Origin: RH-chloro-G1 sp003670575
Lineage (GTDB): Bacteria; Chloroflexota; Dehalococcoidia; UBA2979
Length of the DNA stretch: 33,929 bases
Assembly: GCA_947499615.1 (NCBI GenBank)
Contig: CANMOP010000020.1
Span: 1-33,929 of the forward strand
Direction of reading: 5' to 3'
The notes under the pieces are model-generated. The model searched no databases, was not told the origin of the DNA, and saw only the letters and a list, made by a program, of their open reading frames with translations. The position numbers and the translations under genes were made by a program. Positions 24,840-31,821 of this stretch are shown here, one piece after another (the stretch's first letter is position 1; each line of letters starts with the position of its first letter).

Positions 24840-25607
24840 TCAGCCGCGCTGAGGCTCGGCATACACGCGCATCCCGTAGTCGTTGTAGCGTCGCTCCGGG
24901 GCGAGCGAGGAGCGCGCGGAGATCCGCGCCACCTTGATGCGGTGCCGCCACGATCCCCCCCGCGACGCGCGCCGGACCCCTCCCGCAGGACCGCGCGGGT
25001 CGTCGACGGCCTGACCCGCCGCAGCAGTATCACGGGCGTAGCCGTCCGCCGCGTACCAGTCGCTGCACCACTCGTGGACGTTGTCGCCCATGTGATAGAG
25101 CCCGTAGCCATTCGGCGGCGACGACCCAACGGCGTGTGGGCGGTCGCCGCCAGCCGCCCCGAAGGCGTGCACGTCCTCCGCCCAGGGCTCGTCGCCCCAG
25201 TGGTAGCGCATCCCATCGACGCCCCCGCGCGCGGCGTACTCGCGCTCCGCCTCGGTGGGTAGCCGGCAGGCGTATCCCGTCACCTCGCTGAGCCAGGCGC
25301 AGTAATCCACCGCATCGAGCCAAGAAACGCCAACTACAGGACAGTCGGGCGTGGTGAAGCGGGGATCGCCCCAGAACCCGGGCGGTTCATGGCCGGTCGC
25401 TTCAAGAAAGCAAGCGTACTCAGCATTCGTCACAGGTGTCAGAGCCACGGCGAAGGCGCGGACCCGTACGAGCCGGATCGGCTCTTCGTCGTGGCGGTCG
25501 TGCGAGCCCATGGTCATGAGGCCGCCGGGTAGTTCGACAAAGGGGATGGCGGCTGGCCCCTCGCGGAGCAGCCGCGCAATCCGCTCGTCCGATTCGGGGT
25601 GCTCCAC
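24840..25607 (-). CDS. FGE-sulfatase (SUMF1)-family protein lacking catalytic cysteines
   Basis: A 255-residue protein of the formylglycine-generating enzyme/EgtB/PvdO family. Typical steps are GGLMTMGSHDRHDEEP (28-43), TPVTNAEYACFLEATGHEPP, PVVGVSWLDAVDYCAWLSE, CRLPTEAEREYAARGG, GLYHMGDNVHEWCSDWY (169-185) and SRGGSWRHRIKVAR (215-228). True bacterial FGEs carry a Cys pair soon after the RGGS motif; here the residues are Arg, His, Arg, Ile, Lys. Sulfatase activation is therefore unlikely. No sulfatase gene is nearby. Another non-heme metal-dependent or binding role is more likely. GTG 25607 is preceded by TAGCAT with a 6-nt spacer, a leaderless start. Confidence 0.82.
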   Translation of the reverse strand: MEHPESDERIARLLREGPAAIPFVELPGGLMTMGSHDRHDEEPIRLVRVRAFAVALTPVTNAEYACFLEATGHEPPGFWGDPRFTTPDCPVVGVSWLDAVDYCAWLSEVTGYACRLPTEAEREYAARGGVDGMRYHWGDEPWAEDVHAFGAAGGDRPHAVGSSPPNGYGLYHMGDNVHEWCSDWYAADGYARDTAAAGQAVDDPRGPAGGVRRASRGGSWRHRIKVARISARSSLAPERRYNDYGMRVYAEPQRG

Positions 25608-25943
25608 GGAGCGATGCTACCAGCCGTGAAGGTGTTTGGGAGGGTGCGGCATCACGGCTCAGGGATCCGCGACCCCGTGGACGATCCGGTGATAGCGGAT
25701 CCTCTCGACCGCCTCCCTGCGCCTTGACGAAATTGACTGGGGATCTCCGGGCGGATGTCCATCCGTTCGGGCTCAGGCAGCAGGCCCGCGGTCGGCGCGC
25801 AGCCGATTACTCAGCGGTATGGACAGTCACCGTGCGCTCCGGCAGTTCCGCTTGCGGGAATCCAATCCGGTGCGCGCCGGTCGACCTCAGTTGCACGGTA
25901 TAGGCGTGCCCCCGCCACTGAGCCGCGGTATACGATGCGGGGC
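25608..25943. promoter_or_regulatory. Divergent control region with two dyads and a leaderless promoter
   Basis: Between the divergent FGE-like and MFS genes are two perfect 8-bp dyads: AGCCGTGA (25622-25629) with TCACGGCT (25652-25659), and GGATCCGC (25663-25670) with GCGGATCC (25695-25702). Their half-site spacings of 22 and 24 nt allow regulator binding or cruciforms. The minus-strand -10 of the FGE-like gene is TAGCAT at 25614-25619; the plus-strand -10 of the MFS gene is TACGAT at 25931-25936. Nothing else is recognised. Confidence 0.4.
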
Positions 25944-25968
25944 ATGAACCTACGCCGCCTCCTTCCCA
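25918..25968 (+). repeat. Promoter and start-codon repeat, copy 1 (MFS gene)
   Basis: This 51-bp segment covers CTGAGCCGCG, the -10 TACGAT, the spacer GCGGGGC, the start codon and the first codons (MNLRR). It is repeated with few changes at 27430-27480, where it forms the promoter and start of an unrelated lipoprotein gene. Confidence 0.75.
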
Positions 25969-27248
25969 CCCGCACTGAGGTCGTACTGGCCGATCCCGAA
26001 TCAGGTGGGGACGGCGGATGGCAAAACGTCCACACGTTCTCGTCGCTCGGAGTGCCCTCGTTCCAGTGGTTCTACGGTTCGATGATCGGGCAGATGGCCG
26101 CGATGCAGATCGAGATGGTCGCGCGCGGCATCCTCGTCTACGACATCACCGGCTCCGGCACGATCCTCGGCGTCATGGCGCTCGCTCAGTCGCTACCGAT
26201 GCTCTTCTCCTCGTTCATGGGCGGAGTGATGGCCGACCGGATTCCTAAGAAGCAGATCATGATCTTGGGGATGGCGTCGAACGCCGTGATCGCCGGTGCG
26301 ATCGCCGTGGCGATCGCAATGGGGTTCGTCGGCTCCGGCAATCCGACGCTGGCGGTTTGGATCCTGGTGGTCGCCGGGGCCTTCAAGGGCATCGTGCAGG
26401 GGGTGATCCTGCCCGCACGACAGTCCATCATCCCGGAGCTCGTCAGTCGCGAGCAAATTATGAACGCCATGGCGCTCAACAACCTCGGCATGAACGTGCT
26501 GCGCTTCACGGCACCGGCACTGGCCGGCTACGCCATCGTGGGGTGGGGCTACCAGTCCGTGTACTTCATCATGACGGCGCTCTTCGTCATAGCTAGCCTC
26601 TTTGCGCTCGGCCTGCCGGAGACGCCGGTCGTGCGGCAGGCGCAGCCGACGCGCGCGATCAGCGACGTCGCCGGCGGCTTCCAGTACGCGCTTCGTGAGC
26701 CGACTATCGCACTGATCCTCGTCTTCACCCTGTTCGTGGTGCTCTGCTCGATGCCGTACATGATGCTGCTTCCGATCTTCACGGAGGACATCCTGAAGGT
26801 GGGCGCGGCAGGGATGGGGATCCTTGTCAGCGTCTCCGGGATCGGCGCGATCGTGTGTTCGCTGGTGCTCGCGTCGTTGCCCAACAAGCACCGGGGCACC
26901 ATGCTGATCGTCAGCAGCCTCGTCCTTGGCATAGCGCTCGTCGTGTTCGCCTTCTCAACCAACTGGCTGCTGTCGCTAGCGGCGATGGCCTTCGTCGGGC
27001 TCGGCCAGGCCGGGCGCCAGACGCTCTCCAGCACGTTGCTCCAGCACTACGTGGAGGATGCGTACCGCGGTCGCGTGATGGCGATCTACATGATGGAGTT
27101 CGGATTGACGAGTGTCAGCGTCTTCGTCGCGGGCGTCGCTACAGACTACATTGGCATTGAGTGGTCGATCGGCAGCCTCGCGATGCTGCTCGTGGTGGTG
27201 ACCATCGGCGTCTGGACGCTCTCACCCCGCCTCCGCGCGCTGCAGTAG
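25944..27248 (+). CDS. MFS_3-type transporter
   Basis: Carrier of 434 residues of the MFS_3 branch. It has FQWFYGSMIGQMAAMQIEMV at its first helix, GGVMADRIPKKQIMILGMAS after helix 2, then QGVILPARQSIIPELVSREQ with IMNAMALNNLG, and DAYRGRVMAIYMMEFGLTSV late. These match the order in the carrier at 11563-13038, and the two are probably paralogues, though this one has no extra N-terminal helices. The start ATG 25944 follows TACGAT with a 7-nt spacer, so the mRNA may be leaderless; an in-frame ATG at 25935 is possible. Its first codons and promoter are duplicated in front of the lipoprotein gene at 27456. Confidence 0.87.
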   Translation: MNLRRLLPTRTEVVLADPESGGDGGWQNVHTFSSLGVPSFQWFYGSMIGQMAAMQIEMVARGILVYDITGSGTILGVMALAQSLPMLFSSFMGGVMADRIPKKQIMILGMASNAVIAGAIAVAIAMGFVGSGNPTLAVWILVVAGAFKGIVQGVILPARQSIIPELVSREQIMNAMALNNLGMNVLRFTAPALAGYAIVGWGYQSVYFIMTALFVIASLFALGLPETPVVRQAQPTRAISDVAGGFQYALREPTIALILVFTLFVVLCSMPYMMLLPIFTEDILKVGAAGMGILVSVSGIGAIVCSLVLASLPNKHRGTMLIVSSLVLGIALVVFAFSTNWLLSLAAMAFVGLGQAGRQTLSSTLLQHYVEDAYRGRVMAIYMMEFGLTSVSVFVAGVATDYIGIEWSIGSLAMLLVVVTIGVWTLSPRLRALQ

Positions 27249-27285
27249 CGCTGCCCTTGGGCTACGGCTTGCGGAGTCGGAAGAG

Positions 27286-27345
27286 TGGTACGCCGAGAGG
27301 GATTCGAACCCCCGACCCTTAGTTCCGAGGATCGCCGAGAGGTAT
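27286..27345 (-). tRNA. Broken tRNA 3' end with duplicated acceptor sequence
   Basis: On the minus strand a T arm (GGGGG-TTCGAAT-CCCTC) is followed by TCGGCGT, A and CCA, ending at 27286. No proper anticodon or acceptor 5' arm can be folded. The acceptor sequence is present twice in direct orientation on the plus strand: GGTACGCCGAGAGGGAT (27287-27303) and GGATCGCCGAGAGGTAT (27329-27345). This looks like a tRNA-end attachment or insertion scar and not a functional tRNA; the amino acid cannot be assigned. Confidence 0.5.
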
Positions 27346-27384
27346 CCGCTGGCGTCTAGGCCGATTATTTAGGTCCGGATTGCC

Positions 27385-27405
27385 GGTTCTGTCAGAACTC
27401 AGGGC
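27385..27405 (+). repeat. Solo terminal repeat of the 142-bp element
   Basis: GGTTCTGTCAGAACTCAGGG is followed by C and TCGCC. It differs from the perfect copy 1 end by one base. No right end follows. It lies 50 bp upstream of the lipoprotein gene's start and 40 bp from the broken tRNA. Confidence 0.65.
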
Positions 27406-27429
27406 TCGCCGCTGCCACCCCCGCTGCCC

Positions 27430-27480
27430 CTGAGCCGCGCTGTAGAGTGCGGGGCGTGAACCTACGCCGCCGCCTCCCCA
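27430..27480 (+). repeat. Promoter and start-codon repeat, copy 2 (lipoprotein gene)
   Basis: This copy matches 25918-25968: CTGAGCCGCG, the -10 TAGAGT (27443-27448) in place of TACGAT, the identical spacer GCGGGGC, then GTG and MNLRR codons. It supplies the promoter and N-terminal codons of the alginate lyase-like gene. Confidence 0.75.
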
Positions 27481-28739
27481 TCTTCGCTGCCGACGTGATG
27501 CTCGTGCTCGCTGTTGGGTGCAGCAGTAACAAGGCGGAGACGCCGATGGTAACGGATACACGCCTGCAGGCCGCGTCGGCTGCTACCGCGACATCCGCTG
27601 CGGCCCAAACAGCCGGGGCGGCGGCGACGACAACTGTGACCCTCGTACGCACTCCAACAGCAACAGCCACACCAAGCCCTGCTACAACAACTGCTGCGCT
27701 CGGCCGTCTGAACTGGGGAATGGGAATCGGAGGCTCACCCCGTACAGATACAGAGTTGAGAAGCTTGGCTCTCGGCCAAGGCACTACCGATCTGCGCCGA
27801 CAAACGCGCCGCATTCTCGAGGTCGCCGAGCAGAGCCTCGGGAAACCTGTATCCGTCGTCACGGCGATCGAGCGTGAGGGGATTATCTTCTCTGATCCTC
27901 GCTTTCAGGCCTCCGATACAGCACTCAAGTCGATCCACGACATCTATGTGTGGGCCATGTGCGCTCGGGTCGCCGACACGGCGCTCGCTACTCTGTGCAC
28001 CCAGCGAGCGGGTGAGGGGTTGGATGTCTGGTCGCGCACGTACCGATCGACCGGAAACCCTATCAACGACAGCTACCTGATTCCGATGATCCAGGCGGTC
28101 GACCTAATGTGTCCGGTCGCGTCACTCGAAAGATGCACGGGCTGGCAGCGATGGGTTCTCAACCTCGCGCGGCGCGGCGATGACTTTTATGCGGCCATAA
28201 AACCGACAGCTGGTAGGTACTCAAACAACTGGGCTAGTTGGAGACTGCTAATCCGGGGAATGTCTGGAGCCGTCGCCGGTGATAACGCACTCGTCGCCTC
28301 CACGCGAACACTCGTTGCGGCGCACGTGACGCGCAACCTCCGGTCAGACGGGAGTTCCATCGACTTCAGCGAGCGCGATGCGCTGCACTACCACGTGTAC
28401 GACATGGAGCCGCTGGTGCAACTTGTGCTGTACGTGCCGAGCGCTGTTGATGCCACAACCGTGGAGACGATTGGATCCGGCGTGATGTTCCTTCAGCCCT
28501 TCGTGCTGGGTGAGCAGACGCACATCGAATTCGTGAAGACCACAGTCCCTTTTGATGTACAGCGAAAGCAGGCCGGCGACCCAGTGTTCGCGAACATGTC
28601 GTGGAACCCGAAGGAGGCGAGACCGTTGCTCCGCCTCGCTCGCACCGGCTTCCCAGCGGTGCGTCCATGGACCGAGTCGTTAGTCGACGAAAACTATGCG
28701 CCGCGAATCAAACAACTTGCGGCTCTTCTCGAGCCTTGA
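27456..28739 (+). CDS. Alginate lyase-like lipoprotein
   Basis: A 427-residue secreted lipoprotein. The signal ends in LAVGC with lipobox cysteine C22. A Thr/Ala-rich linker (to about 85) is followed by an alginate lyase (PL5)-type alpha/alpha domain. It contains RYSNNWASW (254-262), where AlgL has NNHSYW with a catalytic His, here Trp. It also has ERDALHYHVYDMEPL (306-320), close to the RALAYHNY region with the catalytic Arg/Tyr. The fold is probably kept but the chemistry or substrate may differ. GTG 27456 follows TAGAGT with a 7-nt spacer, so the mRNA is probably leaderless. The gene is visibly less GC-rich than its neighbours, suggesting transfer; its 5' end copies the MFS gene's start. 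Confidence 0.75.
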   Translation: MNLRRRLPIFAADVMLVLAVGCSSNKAETPMVTDTRLQAASAATATSAAAQTAGAAATTTVTLVRTPTATATPSPATTTAALGRLNWGMGIGGSPRTDTELRSLALGQGTTDLRRQTRRILEVAEQSLGKPVSVVTAIEREGIIFSDPRFQASDTALKSIHDIYVWAMCARVADTALATLCTQRAGEGLDVWSRTYRSTGNPINDSYLIPMIQAVDLMCPVASLERCTGWQRWVLNLARRGDDFYAAIKPTAGRYSNNWASWRLLIRGMSGAVAGDNALVASTRTLVAAHVTRNLRSDGSSIDFSERDALHYHVYDMEPLVQLVLYVPSAVDATTVETIGSGVMFLQPFVLGEQTHIEFVKTTVPFDVQRKQAGDPVFANMSWNPKEARPLLRLARTGFPAVRPWTESLVDENYAPRIKQLAALLEP

Positions 28740-28741
28740 TC

Positions 28742-28883
28742 CGTTCTGTCAGAACTCGGAGCTCGCCCCCGATTTCGGTCAGGAACGTAAGAAGAAGCAG
28801 TCCCGTTTCGAATCTGAGACCAAGTGCGGGGAAGACCGGACCAGGCGCCTTATAGGCCCTGAGCCCTGAGTTCTGACGGAGCC
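28742..28883 (+). mobile_element. MITE-like 142-bp element, copy 2
   Basis: Begins 3 bp after the lipoprotein stop codon. Ends at 28742-28762 and 28863-28883 are inverted repeats with a few mismatches. The interior shares TTTCGAATCTGAGACCAAGT, GGGAAGACCGG and CAGGCGCCTTATAGGCC with copy 1. Same length and orientation as copy 1. No target duplication recognised. Confidence 0.75.
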
Positions 28884-28933
28884 ACCTGGTACCGAGTAGG
28901 GGGGGGCCATGATCTAGCTTCCGAGGAGTGGCG

Positions 28934-29383
28934 CTAAGCCTCGTCCGGGCCGCACCGGACGCCCGGCCGCTCGCACCACGGCGTCAGGCCCCAGCGGCTG
29001 AAGCGCCCGCGATGGCGGGCAAACCAGCGGTATCCGACGTCCTCGCACCAGCGCACACCGGGGATCGCGTACACGCCTGCCAGCAGTGCCCAGCGCCCGC
29101 CGATCGCGCGCAACGCGCGGTTAATCGCGGCCGCTCCCGCATACGCGTGACCGTCCCGGTCGAGGGCCACGGCCTCCCGGTCGACTTGGGCGCGGGTGAG
29201 GTTGAAGGCCGCGAGCAGGCCGGGCGTCTGGCTGGGCAGTAGGCGCACACGTCGCGCTCCGTCGTGCTGCTCGACCCAGTCTGCGCACCGAGCGCACACG
29301 CCGCAGTGCCCATCGAATATCAGCAGCAGCAGCGCCTCGCCGCGGGGCCACTCGAGCAGTCCGGCGTTTAGATTGTCAGCCAT
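28934..29383 (-). CDS. DCC-family thiol-disulfide oxidoreductase (DUF393)
   Basis: A 149-residue thioredoxin-like protein of the DUF393 family, named for its Asp-Cys-Cys motif. Here it is D24, C27 and C30 in LLIFDGHCGVCARCADWVEQ. The C-terminal part (ALRAIGGRWALLAGVYAIPG) is the family's usual helical region ending RHRGRFSRWG. ATG 29383 has AGGAG 5 nt upstream. A -10-like TAGATT lies at 29414-29419, placing a transcript start about 23 nt before the ATG. It is on the same strand as the LitR-type operon and may once have been its last gene; a repeat copy now lies between. The physiological partner is unknown. Confidence 0.85.
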   Translation of the reverse strand: MADNLNAGLLEWPRGEALLLLIFDGHCGVCARCADWVEQHDGARRVRLLPSQTPGLLAAFNLTRAQVDREAVALDRDGHAYAGAAAINRALRAIGGRWALLAGVYAIPGVRWCEDVGYRWFARHRGRFSRWGLTPWCERPGVRCGPDEA

Positions 29384-29413
29384 CGGGCTCCTACCAGACG
29401 CTTCATGCGCCTG

Positions 29414-29419
29414 AATCTA
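29414..29419 (-). promoter_or_regulatory. -10-like box of the DCC gene
   Basis: The minus strand reads TAGATT here. An ATG 7 nt downstream opens only a 12-codon frame (MKRLVGARWLTI), so it is either a coincidence at the transcription start or a leader peptide. The DCC start with its own AGGAG lies 23 nt further. Confidence 0.35.
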
Positions 29420-29488
29420 GCACGCCACCCGAGGGCGGAAGGGGGCCAACGATGAGTGCTCGTAGCCGTGTGAGTACCTCGTGCCTCC

Positions 29489-29630
29489 GGCTCTGTCAGA
29501 ACTCGGGACTCGACCCCGATCCGGCCATCGACGGGACGGGACACTGCTTCACTTCGAATCTGCGAGCAGGAGCAGGGAGGGCCGAATCAAACGCCGTTTG
29601 GACCCTCGCTCCCTGAGTTCTGACCCGCTG
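29489..29630 (+). mobile_element. MITE-like 142-bp element, copy 3 (diverged)
   Basis: The left end begins GGCTCTGTCAGAACTCGGGA and the right end has TCCCTGAGTTCTGACCCGCT. The length is the same 142 bp, but the interior is strongly diverged, keeping only CTTCGAATCTG and a few short blocks. It sits between the SDR gene and the DCC gene. Confidence 0.65.
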
Positions 29631-29798
29631 TTAGGGCTAAGGCGGCCTAACCCACGGGGATCAGGATGCGAAACGGCACCGATGCTATTTCGTCGTTTCT
29701 GAACAGTGATGCCGATGTTCGTGACTTGGCGATAACGACGCGAACCTAACGACAACGCGAGAGAGATCGGGCGATGATCACCGCAGCTGACCCGATAT

Positions 29799-31223
29799 CT
29801 ACTCACTCTCTGCCCGTCGCGCCAACCCGCCTGCAAGCTCTGAGAAGATACGGCTATGGATGGGAATGAGCGCCAGCCAATACAGCAGCCCCCATACACC
29901 GGCAGGATTGAAGTACGCAGCAACGGTGATGGTCGAGCCACCTCCCGCATTAGGCGTCGCTTCCAATTCGAGCACAGCGGATCCAGGCATCCGCATCTCA
30001 GCAAGCAGCGTGAGCCGGCGGCCAGGTTCCACCGCAACCACGCGCCACCAATCGATGGTGTCACCGACGTGGGCATCGGTCGAATGCCGCCGTCCGCGAC
30101 GCATACCCGGCCCTCCGATCAGGCGGTCGAGTAGGGCACGTAGTCGCCATAACCAGCTGTAGGCGGGCCAGCCGCGTCGCCCGCCGAGCGATGTGATCGC
30201 TAACCACGCGGCCGGGACCGAAGCGGTCGTCGTTGCGCTGGCGCCCGTGCGCTTGGCGAAATACGAGACGTCGGGACGCGCCGCACGGTAGGCAAGCGCG
30301 CCCTCGGTCCAACGGGCGGGCGTCGTCTCCGATCGCTCGGTGTCCAGCGCCTCGCTGACAGCGTCTGCGTAGGAATGCATATCCAGCGGGATGAGTGCGC
30401 GAATCGCCTCGTCATTCGCAAGCAGGTCGTGGCGCAATCCGTCGATCAGGAGCCGAGCGATATTCGCTGGCACAGCCGTGACGAAGTCGAGCCAGTACGA
30501 GGAGAGCCGAGGCGTCAGCACTGGGAGTGGCAGGATCCAAATGTGCTTGCCGTTCACATGCGCAAATTGCTGCATCATCTCGGCATAGCTCAGGGTTTCC
30601 GGCCCACCGACATCGTAGATATGGCCGACCGTCTCCGGAATCTCGGCGACGCGGACGAGGTATTCGAGCAGGTCGCGGAGTGCGATTGGCTGTGTTCGCG
30701 AGCGCACCCAGCGAGGGGTAACCATCACCGGCAGATGGAAGACGAGGTCTCGGATTACCTCGAATGCCGCGCTACCGGCACCGACGATGATACCAGCACG
30801 CAACTCGGTGACGGGTATCGGCCCATCGCGGAGGATCTCACCGGTCTCGGCACGCGATTCTAGGTGTGCTGATGGCTCGCCACCCGATGGCTGCAGACCC
30901 CCTAGGTAAACAATGCGCTGGACCCCGGCACGCTCCGCAGCGCGGCGGAAGTTGCGCGCACCCTCGCGATCGAGCCGGGCGAAGTGGGAACCGCTTCCCA
31001 TGGCGTGAACGAGGTAATAGGCGACGTCGATGCCGGCAAGCGCAGCATCGAGCGTGTCCTCGCGAAGTACATCGGCACCCACGCACTCCACTGTTGGCCA
31101 GCCTCGCGCATCGAGCACGGCGAGATTGCGGCCTGCCGCGCGCACGGTGTGGCCGCCATCCATCAGCAGCGGCACAAGGTGGGTCCCGATATAACCGCTA
31201 GCACCCATAACCAGTGTTCGCAT
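29799..31223 (-). CDS. SDR/NAD-dependent epimerase with C-terminal DUF2867
   Basis: A 474-residue two-domain protein. The N-terminal Rossmann domain has GASGYIG (7-13) and VAYYLVHAMGSGSHF, with the atypical-SDR NmrA/complex I chaperone look (QRIVYLGGLQ, VTELRAGIIVGAGS). The C-terminal DUF2867 domain includes DTIDWWRVVAVEPGRRLTLL, MPGSAVLELE and FNPAGVWGLLYWLALIPIHS. Proteins of this architecture recur in light-induced LitR/CarH clusters and are probably oxidoreductases of unknown substrate. ATG 31223 has GGAGAG 6 nt upstream. It is the last gene of the operon, 40 bp after tspO. Confidence 0.9.
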   Translation of the reverse strand: MRTLVMGASGYIGTHLVPLLMDGGHTVRAAGRNLAVLDARGWPTVECVGADVLREDTLDAALAGIDVAYYLVHAMGSGSHFARLDREGARNFRRAAERAGVQRIVYLGGLQPSGGEPSAHLESRAETGEILRDGPIPVTELRAGIIVGAGSAAFEVIRDLVFHLPVMVTPRWVRSRTQPIALRDLLEYLVRVAEIPETVGHIYDVGGPETLSYAEMMQQFAHVNGKHIWILPLPVLTPRLSSYWLDFVTAVPANIARLLIDGLRHDLLANDEAIRALIPLDMHSYADAVSEALDTERSETTPARWTEGALAYRAARPDVSYFAKRTGASATTTASVPAAWLAITSLGGRRGWPAYSWLWRLRALLDRLIGGPGMRRGRRHSTDAHVGDTIDWWRVVAVEPGRRLTLLAEMRMPGSAVLELEATPNAGGGSTITVAAYFNPAGVWGLLYWLALIPIHSRIFSELAGGLARRAESE

Positions 31224-31263
31224 TGGCGCTCTCCGTCCGTTAGTGAGTTGCGTAGCCCCAGCG

Positions 31264-31767
31264 CTATCGGTTGAGTTGCCAGATCGTGGCGTTCAGGACC
31301 GTCGCGAAACTGACCCATGCGAGATAGGGAACGAGCAGGAGACCTGCCAGACGATTCACCTGATAGAAACTATGGATCGTTGCGACGATCAACACCAACA
31401 GTAACGCGATTACTGCCAGCGCGAGGCCGAGCGACTTTACCCCGAAGAATATTGGCGACCACGCGGCGTTTGCACCGAGTTGCGCTGCGTACACAAGGAG
31501 GGCGGTCGTGACGCGACGCTCAACCGCAACGGCTTGTCCTCGACCGGATCGCCACACCAGCCAGGCCGAGAGGCCCATCGTGATGTAGAGGAACGACCAT
31601 ACCGGGCCGAACAGCCATGCCGGTGGGTTCCATGCCGGCTTCTCGATAGCGGCATACCACGTGGGGATCGCCTCGCTCGTGAAGATTGCGCCCACTGCGC
31701 CCACTGCGATTGGCAGGATGATCGAGAGCACCAGCGCCAGCGCGTCCTGCCGGCTTACCCGAACCAT
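31264..31767 (-). CDS. tspO: TspO/MBR family protein
   Basis: A 167-residue, five-helix membrane protein of the tryptophan-rich sensory protein family, which binds porphyrins, haem and tetrapyrrole intermediates and is linked to light and oxygen control of pigment genes. Seen: WYAAIEKPAWNPPAWLFGPV, then WSFLYITMGLSAWLVW, QLGANAAWSPIFFG and LLLVPYLAWVSFATVLNATI, all family hallmarks. ATG 31767 follows GGGAG by 7 nt. It lies between the peroxiredoxin-like and SDR genes with gaps of 54 and 40 bp. The company of a B12-type photoreceptor suits photo-oxidative stress. Confidence 0.95.
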   Translation of the reverse strand: MVRVSRQDALALVLSIILPIAVGAVGAIFTSEAIPTWYAAIEKPAWNPPAWLFGPVWSFLYITMGLSAWLVWRSGRGQAVAVERRVTTALLVYAAQLGANAAWSPIFFGVKSLGLALAVIALLLVLIVATIHSFYQVNRLAGLLLVPYLAWVSFATVLNATIWQLNR

Positions 31768-31821
31768 CAGTCGCTCCCGTCCCGTGATCGCGTGGCTGGC
31801 TCCCCGTACGTCGATCGACGG

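Larger units (their letters stand above)
29384..29798. other. Gene-free region containing promoter and repeat copy 3
   Basis: Holds the DCC gene promoter-like box (29414-29419), the third 142-bp repeat copy (29489-29630) and a small dyad GTTAGG...CCTAAC just after it. No gene is supported. Confidence 0.5.

Noticed and set aside
24840..25607. Sulfatase-activating formylglycine-generating enzyme
   Set aside because: The catalytic Cys pair after RGGS is absent and there is no sulfatase gene nearby.
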